A DNA stretch of 64,000 nt from Bacteroidota bacterium (GTDB lineage: Bacteria > Bacteroidota > Bacteroidia > Bacteroidales > Lentimicrobiaceae). The position numbers and the translations under genes were made by a program. The DNA lies in NCBI GenBank assembly GCA_009773455.1, contig WSXU01000009.1:62001-126000 (forward strand). The letters run 5' to 3'. The notes under the pieces were generated by a model. It had not been told where the DNA came from. It did not search any database and saw only the letters and a program-made list of their open reading frames with translations. The first letter of the stretch is position 1; each line of letters opens with the position of its first letter. Shown here piece after piece: positions 59,358 to 64,000 of the stretch.

Positions 59358-60727
59358 GAAGTCTTTTACGATCGGTAACCAATGGCAGAAAGGTGCTGCT
59401 CCTGGGTTATGGCCGTGAAGGACGGTCCAGCCTGAAGCTGCTCCGCGAATCCTGTCAGGGGCTGAAATTAACCGTTGCAGATGCAGATGCTTCCATCGCA
59501 GAGAAGAATCCGGAACTTCATGCTGAAGGCATTTCTGTTGAATGCGGTGCAGGCTACCTGGATAACATCGGCAACTATGACCTCATACTGAAATCACCGG
59601 GCATTTCGTTCAAAAACACTGAAATCAAGATCAACCCGGAAAAAATCAGCTCCCAGACCGATCTCTTTTTAAGGGCCTATCCTGGTCAGATCGCCGGGGT
59701 TACCGGAACCAAAGGTAAGAGTACTACATCAAGCCTTATTTATCACATTGTCAGGTCATATACTTCCAACACCCTGCTGGCCGGGAATATAGGTATTCCT
59801 TTGTTCGACCTTGTTCCTGACATCAATCCTGAAACCCGCATCATCTGTGAATTATCATCACACCAGTTGCAATACATCAGCAAAGGTCCGCACATCGCAG
59901 TCCTGCTGAACCTCTTCCAGGAGCATCTCGACCACTATGGCTCCTTCTACGACTATCAGATGGCCAAATTACAGGCCGGACTCAAGCAATCGGAAAATGA
60001 CTGGTTTATCTGGACTTCAGATGATGTAAACACACGCCTTTTGCTGAAGCAGCATAAACTGAAAAGCCGGCAGCTACCGGTTTACCAGACAGATTTTGAA
60101 GGAAACGGAATCGGATTTTCGGGCGAAAACAGGATACTCAGGGTCTCCGGAAATGAACGTATACTCTTGCCTTCGAATCCTGAAACAATGCTGAAAGGTG
60201 CACACAACCTCATCAATATCAGTGTGGCGGCAGCCACTGCAGCTTTGATGAACATACCGGCTCCTGCCATTCTGGAGGGTATCCACACTTTCAAACCGCT
60301 TGAACACCGCATAGAATATGTCGGAAATTATGGTGGTAAAAGGTTTTACAATGATTCAATTTCAACCATTCCCGAAGCGGCCATTGCAGCAGTGAAAACA
60401 TTGAAGCAGGTTGATACGCTGATACTGGGCGGGTTCGACCGGGGAATAGATTATACAGAGCTGACAGGATTCCTGAAGCAATTCGCCGGCATCAGGGTGG
60501 TATTTACAGGCCCTGCCGGTAAAAGGATGATGGAAGAACTTAATCAGGCCGGAGGCCACAAAAATACACCGGTTTTTATTCCTGATTTCAGGCAGGCAGT
60601 GGCCAGGGCCATTGATATTACACCCCCGGGAGGTACATGCCTTCTTTCTCCGGCAGCTTCTAGTTACGACTGTTTCAATAATTTTGAAGAGCGCGGACGT
60701 TGCTTTAAAGAACTTGTCCGTAAATAA
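59354..60727 (+). CDS. murD2: UDP-MurNAc-L-alanine:glutamate ligase, probably MurD2 type
   Basis: The 457-residue Mur ligase has an N-terminal UDP-binding domain (VLLLGYGREGRSSLKLL), the ATP-binding VTGTKGKSTTSSLIYHI (Lys120/Lys122), the central EHLDHYGSFYDY segment and a C-terminal domain with HRIEYVGNYGGKRFYNDSISTIPEAAIAAVKTL and LILGGFDRGIDY. In place of the canonical MurD stretch with SKATN, the sequence reads NDSISTIPE, which I associate with MurD2-like ligases. Given the coupled murL, it probably adds L-glutamate rather than D-glutamate. Canonical MurD activity is the alternative. Confidence 0.83.
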   Translation: MRSLLRSVTNGRKVLLLGYGREGRSSLKLLRESCQGLKLTVADADASIAEKNPELHAEGISVECGAGYLDNIGNYDLILKSPGISFKNTEIKINPEKISSQTDLFLRAYPGQIAGVTGTKGKSTTSSLIYHIVRSYTSNTLLAGNIGIPLFDLVPDINPETRIICELSSHQLQYISKGPHIAVLLNLFQEHLDHYGSFYDYQMAKLQAGLKQSENDWFIWTSDDVNTRLLLKQHKLKSRQLPVYQTDFEGNGIGFSGENRILRVSGNERILLPSNPETMLKGAHNLINISVAAATAALMNIPAPAILEGIHTFKPLEHRIEYVGNYGGKRFYNDSISTIPEAAIAAVKTLKQVDTLILGGFDRGIDYTELTGFLKQFAGIRVVFTGPAGKRMMEELNQAGGHKNTPVFIPDFRQAVARAIDITPPGGTCLLSPAASSYDCFNNFEERGRCFKELVRK

Positions 60728-60760
60728 AAAAGTCCCTATACATATCGGTATAAGGACTTA
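60727..60760. terminator. Hairpin between murD2 and the THX gene
   Basis: AAGTCCcTATAC and GTATAaGGACTT form a stem with one mismatch; AAAAAA precedes it, so it works best as a terminator for the minus-strand THX gene. Confidence 0.6.
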
Positions 60761-60779
60761 TTGATTCCATTTATCCGGC

Positions 60780-61028
60780 CTAAACCTGTTCTTCACCCTC
60801 AGGCAGCTCAGCTTTTACTTCTGTTTTAGGTTTCTTAACCGTTTTGGGTTTGGGTTCTGCAGCTTTGGCCTCTGCTGGCTTTACTTTAGGTTTAGCAACC
60901 GGTTTTTCAGGCTTTGCTTCCTCAACGACTGCAACGGCCTTTACTGTGCTTTTCCTCCTGGGTCTCCTCACGCCATAGGAACCCATGATGATTTTGCCAT
61001 GTTTCGATTTTTTGTCTCCTTTTCCCAT
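60780..61028 (-). CDS. 30S ribosomal protein THX with long Lys/Pro/Ala tail
   Basis: The first ~26 residues, MGKGDKKSKHGKIIMGSYGVRRP, are the THX (bTHX) ribosomal peptide that sits in the head of the 30S subunit. The remaining ~56 residues are low-complexity repeats of Lys, Pro, Ala, Val and Glu ending in acidic LPEGEEQV. Tails of this kind occur in some Bacteroidota and are probably disordered. It is transcribed on the minus strand, opposite to its neighbours. Confidence 0.88.
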   Translation of the reverse strand: MGKGDKKSKHGKIIMGSYGVRRPRRKSTVKAVAVVEEAKPEKPVAKPKVKPAEAKAAEPKPKTVKKPKTEVKAELPEGEEQV

Positions 61029-61302
61029 ATATTCTGATATTATATTAATTTTCAGATGATGCGTAAAAATAGTAAATAAAATCGAGAAAACGAATATGTT
61101 TTTTCTGAAAACAAAGCAGTTGACTTAAATTGTATGGCCTGATTGGGGCAACTCTGTGGTTGATGCCTGCTATTCGGGAAAAGTACTCAGACCAGGTTTA
61201 GTTTCGAACCCGAACTGCATCATTTCCGTTACCCTGTTCCCTTCAAACTTCAGACCTGGAAAACCGGCATTTTTCAATGAAATGATAGTAAATGACGACT
61301 GC

Positions 61303-61332
61303 TTGCTAAATCAAAAAAAAACCTTACTTTTG
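61303..61332 (+). promoter_or_regulatory. Promoter of the TPR protein gene
   Basis: TTG (61303-61305) and TACTTTTG (61325-61332) are exactly 19 bases apart and precede the ATG at 61354 by 21 bases. The rest of 61029-61302 holds nothing recognisable apart from the THX promoter side. Confidence 0.8.
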
Positions 61333-61353
61333 CGCCACAAAATAAATAAAGCA

Positions 61354-62034
61354 ATGGCAAAGAAGACCGACCACACTGAAGAAAAAATCATGGCCGTTGA
61401 GGAGGCCCTCAGTAAATCTGAAGTTTTCATTGAGAAGAATCAAAAACTCCTGACTATAATACTGGGTTCAATCGCAGTTATTGTGCTTGCATACTTTGGG
61501 TTTCAGCGTTTTTATCTGATGCCGCGTGAGAAGGAAGCCCAGTCACAGATGTTTATGGCAGAGAAATACTTTGAGCAGGACTCTTTGAAACTTGCACTCA
61601 ACGGTGATGGAAACTACGTTGGTTTTCTTCAGATCATTGATGATTACGGTATGACCAAATCGGCAAATCTTGCTCATTACTATGCCGGTATCATTTATCT
61701 GAAGGATGGAAAATTTCAGGAAGCCATCGACCATCTGGAGAAATTTGACATCAAGGATGAACTCGTTTCACCTATGGCAAAAGGAGCCATCGGAGATGCT
61801 TACATGGAACTGGGCAAAGTTGATAAAGCAGCTGAGTATTATCTGGAAGCCGCTGATTTGAGAAAGAACGAATTTACCACACCGGTATTCCTGCAAAAAG
61901 CCGCATGGGCTTACGAAGCCTTGGGTAAAAAGGATGACGCACTCAAATACTATGACCGTATCCGGCTTGAATATCCGCGCAGTGCCGAAGCACGCGATGT
62001 TGACAAGTACATTGCAAGGCTCAAGGGTCAGTAA
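61354..62034 (+). CDS. Tetratricopeptide-repeat membrane-anchored protein
   Basis: The open frame extends up to 61156, but the promoter at 61303-61332 and the start MAKKTDHTEEKIMAVEEAL at 61354 indicate the true start. The ~226-residue product has one membrane helix (~residues 33-52: LLTIILGSIAVIVLAYFGF) and then TPR motifs: ANLAHYYAGIIYLKDGKFQEAIDHLEKF, PMAKGAIGDAYMELGKVDKAAEYYLEAADL and AAWAYEALGKKDDALKYYDRIRLEYPRSAEA. It is probably anchored in the inner membrane with the TPR part outside, like YfgM-type proteins. Partner unknown. Confidence 0.88.
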   Translation: MAKKTDHTEEKIMAVEEALSKSEVFIEKNQKLLTIILGSIAVIVLAYFGFQRFYLMPREKEAQSQMFMAEKYFEQDSLKLALNGDGNYVGFLQIIDDYGMTKSANLAHYYAGIIYLKDGKFQEAIDHLEKFDIKDELVSPMAKGAIGDAYMELGKVDKAAEYYLEAADLRKNEFTTPVFLQKAAWAYEALGKKDDALKYYDRIRLEYPRSAEARDVDKYIARLKGQ

Positions 62035-62056
62035 AATATACAAGTTTTGATAAAAG

Positions 62057-62082
62057 AAACACCTTTCCCGGGTGTTTTTTTT
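62057..62082 (+). terminator. Terminator behind the TPR protein gene
   Basis: AAACACC and GGTGTTT enclose a short CCCG-containing loop and are followed by T-residues. Confidence 0.82.
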
Positions 62083-62151
62083 ATTTGTATATTACCCTTC
62101 GCGAAGCCGTGATTAACGCTTATTTTTACCAGGCAATAATAACATTATCAG

Positions 62152-63114
62152 ATGGAAAAAATCCGGATCGTCTTTATGGGAACCCCTGAATTCGCGGTGG
62201 AATCATTAAGACAATTGATTGAACATCAATTTGACATTGCAGCCGTTGTAACGGTCCCTGATAAACCAGCCGGACGCGGCCTGAAACTCAGGGAATCGGC
62301 TGTTAAAAACTTCGCAATCATTCATAAACTGCCGGTTTTACAACCCGAACGGCTGAAAGACCCGGACTTTATTGCACAACTGGATTCATTTCAGGCCAGT
62401 CTTTTTATCGTCGTTGCATTCCGCAAACTTCCGGATGAAATATGGACCATGCCGCGGCTGGGTACATTTAATCTGCATGCTTCACTGCTGCCCCAATACA
62501 GAGGTGCGGCACCCATCAACCATGCCATCATCAATGGCGAAAGCATTTCAGGTGTTACCACATTTTTCCTCAATTCAGGCATCGACACGGGAAAGATCAT
62601 CATGAGCCGGGCTGTTCCGATTGGTCCGGATGAAACTGCCGGCGATCTGCACGATAAACTGATGGTGGCTGGAAGTTCACTTGTAATTGAAACCGTTGAA
62701 GCCATTGCATCGGGCAATTGTATACTCAAAGATCAGCCGCCGGCTAGATCCGGATTAAGACCAGCCCCGAGGATTTTCAGGGAACAATGCCTCATCGACT
62801 GGTCAAAGCCGGCCCGGGAGGTACACAACCTCATCAGGGGACTAAGCCCCTACCCGGGTGCCTATTCAGTCATAAAGACGGATAAGGGGCTTTCTGAGAT
62901 CAAAATACTCCGTAGCCTGATCGCTGACAACCCTGAAGACAAAATGCCGGGAGAAACCCTTAAAATTAATGGCGACAGATTGCTGGTTTCCTGTGCCGGT
63001 GGATTTATTGAAATATTACAACTGCAGGCCGCAGGAAAAAAAGCAATGTCGGCAGGTGAATTCCTGAGAGGAACCCGGTCGGAAGTCCTTCAATTTACTC
63101 CTGCAATAAGGTAA
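62152..63114 (+). CDS. fmt: Methionyl-tRNA formyltransferase
   Basis: Fmt formylates initiator Met-tRNA. The 320-residue product has RIVFMGTPEFAVESLRQL at the start, the 10-formyl-THF site FNLHASLLPQYRGAAPINHAIINGE near residue 110 with the catalytic Asn-His and SLLP, TTFFLNSGIDTGKII with the conserved Asp, and a C-terminal tRNA-binding domain with IRGLSPYPGAYS. Length is normal. It is transcribed after a terminator, so on its own, and the def gene is not adjacent. Confidence 0.95.
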   Translation: MEKIRIVFMGTPEFAVESLRQLIEHQFDIAAVVTVPDKPAGRGLKLRESAVKNFAIIHKLPVLQPERLKDPDFIAQLDSFQASLFIVVAFRKLPDEIWTMPRLGTFNLHASLLPQYRGAAPINHAIINGESISGVTTFFLNSGIDTGKIIMSRAVPIGPDETAGDLHDKLMVAGSSLVIETVEAIASGNCILKDQPPARSGLRPAPRIFREQCLIDWSKPAREVHNLIRGLSPYPGAYSVIKTDKGLSEIKILRSLIADNPEDKMPGETLKINGDRLLVSCAGGFIEILQLQAAGKKAMSAGEFLRGTRSEVLQFTPAIR

Positions 63115-63215
63115 AATTATTATCCTGATACACCCTGAACACCCCTAAAATAGGCTGAAGTTATTAACAAACTCCCGGTTTTATTAACTTTTTTGATTGT
63201 TTTGCTCTAAAACGC

Positions 63216-63245
63216 TTGATTTCACACAAGAATAGCTTATATTTG
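63216..63245 (+). promoter_or_regulatory. Promoter of the HU gene
   Basis: TTG (63216-63218) and TATATTTG (63238-63245) are 19 bases apart and lie 42 bases before the start codon. Confidence 0.8.
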
Positions 63246-63287
63246 CGTAAGGTTATCCAACAAAGTATTAATTAAAAATCAGGAAAA

Positions 63288-63560
63288 ATGAACAAACAGG
63301 AATTGATCGTTGCTATTGCAGCTGAATCAGGACTTACCAAAGCCGATTCAAAGAAAGCCCTCGATGCTTTTATTTCAGCCACTTCAAAAAGTCTTAAAAA
63401 AGGTGATCGCGTTGCATTGGTAGGTTTCGGATCTTTCTCAGTTTCGAAACGCGCTGCACGTAAAGGACGCAATCCTCAGACCGGCAAAGAAATAAAAATC
63501 GCTGCTAAGAAAGTTGTTAAATTCAAACCAGGTACTGAACTTTCAAAGAACGTAAAGTAA
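63288..63560 (+). CDS. HU-family DNA-binding protein
   Basis: HU is a small dimeric protein that bends and compacts DNA. The 90-residue product is complete: [76 protein letters not shown] in outline, where GFGSF and the arm tip RNPQTG (proline that intercalates in DNA) are diagnostic. Strong promoter and terminator flank it, consistent with an abundant protein. Confidence 0.96.
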   Translation: MNKQELIVAIAAESGLTKADSKKALDAFISATSKSLKKGDRVALVGFGSFSVSKRAARKGRNPQTGKEIKIAAKKVVKFKPGTELSKNVK

Positions 63561-63579
63561 GCCTGTAACAACGCAACAT

Positions 63580-63616
63580 AAAAATGGCCGGTCTTAAACA
63601 AGTCCGGCCATTTTTA
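63580..63616. terminator. Bidirectional terminator between HU and the glycosylase gene
   Basis: AAAAATGGCCGG pairs exactly with CCGGCCATTTTT; both sides carry A/T runs. The minus-strand glycosylase coding region ends inside it. Confidence 0.88.
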
Positions 63617-64000
63617 TTTCCCTGATAGCAGCGATGTGATCGGCCACAAACCGGTAGGGCAATAAAGCGTCTTCCCCTGCATAGTCAACACCTATCCGCT
63701 TTGTGGTACCGATGATGGATTCGCTGAGTGTAAAAGCCGATTGTTCAATCCATATCAGTCTGTCATTGGTAAGGTCAACGCCGTCATAGCTGCAGTTCAA
63801 TCCCAATAACCGCGTAACTTTTCCCGGCCCTGCACCATCCCTGACCAGATCGGGTTCCCTTCCAATCCGTTCCCTCATATTGGCCAATCCTTCAACAGGA
63901 ACAATTCCCCTGATAAGAATCGCATGAGGCAAACCCTCTTGACCGGTAACCACATTAAAAAGTGAATGTATTCCGTAACAGAGATAAATGTAGGCATGCC
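63594..64000 (-). CDS. 3-methyladenine DNA glycosylase (AAG/MPG family), N-terminal part outside window
   Basis: The frame runs from the window edge to the stop at 63594, so only the C-terminal ~135 residues are present. From the edge it reads HAYIYLCYGIHSLFNVVTGQEG, then AILIRGIVPVEG, DGAGPGKVTRLLGLN and GVDYAGEDALLPYRFV, which are the signature segments of the AAG fold. This enzyme removes alkylated purines such as 3-methyladenine in base-excision repair. A GTG at 63953 is internal and not the start. Confidence 0.9.
   Translation of the reverse strand, partial: HAYIYLCYGIHSLFNVVTGQEGLPHAILIRGIVPVEGLANMRERIGREPDLVRDGAGPGKVTRLLGLNCSYDGVDLTNDRLIWIEQSAFTLSESIIGTTKRIGVDYAGEDALLPYRFVADHIAAIREIKMAGLV

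Noticed and set aside
61156-61353. N-terminal extension of the TPR protein
   Set aside because: The promoter at 61303-61332 lies inside it, and the extension has no family residues; the start at 61354 is better.

Overview
The window is a chromosomal segment of an uncultured-type member of the Bacteroidota (probably Bacteroidales-like). The evidence is consistent across the window: TAnnTTTG-type -7 boxes with a TTG/TTTG box about 19 bases upstream, a protein with a type IX secretion C-terminal sorting domain, a TPP-riboswitch-controlled TonB-dependent receptor, GWxTD and FISUMP-domain proteins, a THX ribosomal protein, and an 11-subunit complex I without NuoEFG. Gene order is mostly ordinary core genome, with no phage, integrase, transposase or CRISPR array visible.

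Layout. 0-7 kb: the tail of an OmpA-type protein with a degenerate retropepsin domain, purM, a small lipoprotein, prfA (with an apparent 11-codon internal deletion), pyrF and ilvE. 7-16 kb: two histidine kinases flanking a RuvC-like protein, htpG, and a lemA-TPM-TPM membrane cluster. 16-19.2 kb: a FISUMP lipoprotein, a RES/Xre toxin-antitoxin pair, then a gene-free stretch with heptamer repeats, a complete 125-bp cloverleaf-shaped palindromic element abutting tRNA-Ser, and a 94-bp half copy of it. 19-32 kb: GWxTD protein, glycosyltransferase, SMR exporter, aroQ, TPP riboswitch with its outer-membrane receptor, a T9SS cargo protein, smpB and several small secreted or redox proteins. 32.3-42.4 kb: the nuoABCDHIJKLMN operon. 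42.6-50.1 kb: an unusual catabolic operon. 50-64 kb: tRNA-His, AIM24-like protein, an orphan OppC-type permease, outer-membrane proteins, rhomboid protease, yqgE, a murL-murD2 pair, THX, a TPR protein, fmt, HU and the start-truncated end of an alkyladenine glycosylase.

The most interesting system is the operon at 43560-50131: an XRE-cupin regulator, a class II PurE-like protein, a lysine-2,3-aminomutase-like radical SAM enzyme lacking both lysine side-chain-binding aspartates, a PcaIJ-like CoA-transferase, a class III aminotransferase of the glutamate-semialdehyde-aminomutase type, and a PcaF-like thiolase. Read in biochemical order this suggests alpha-amino acid to beta-amino acid to beta-keto acid to beta-ketoacyl-CoA to acetyl-CoA plus an acyl-CoA. 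With the PcaIJF resemblance, 2-aminoadipate to 3-oxoadipate to succinyl-CoA plus acetyl-CoA is the favoured guess. This is an inference from sequence and gene order, not a demonstrated pathway.

Other points of note are the murL-murD2 route to D-glutamate in peptidoglycan, the degenerate heptanucleotide tandem repeats in at least eight intergenic regions, a tRNA-His with two U-U mismatches in its acceptor stem, and the in-frame gaps in prfA and in the hybrid kinase. All family assignments rest on motifs recognised by eye; no database search was possible.
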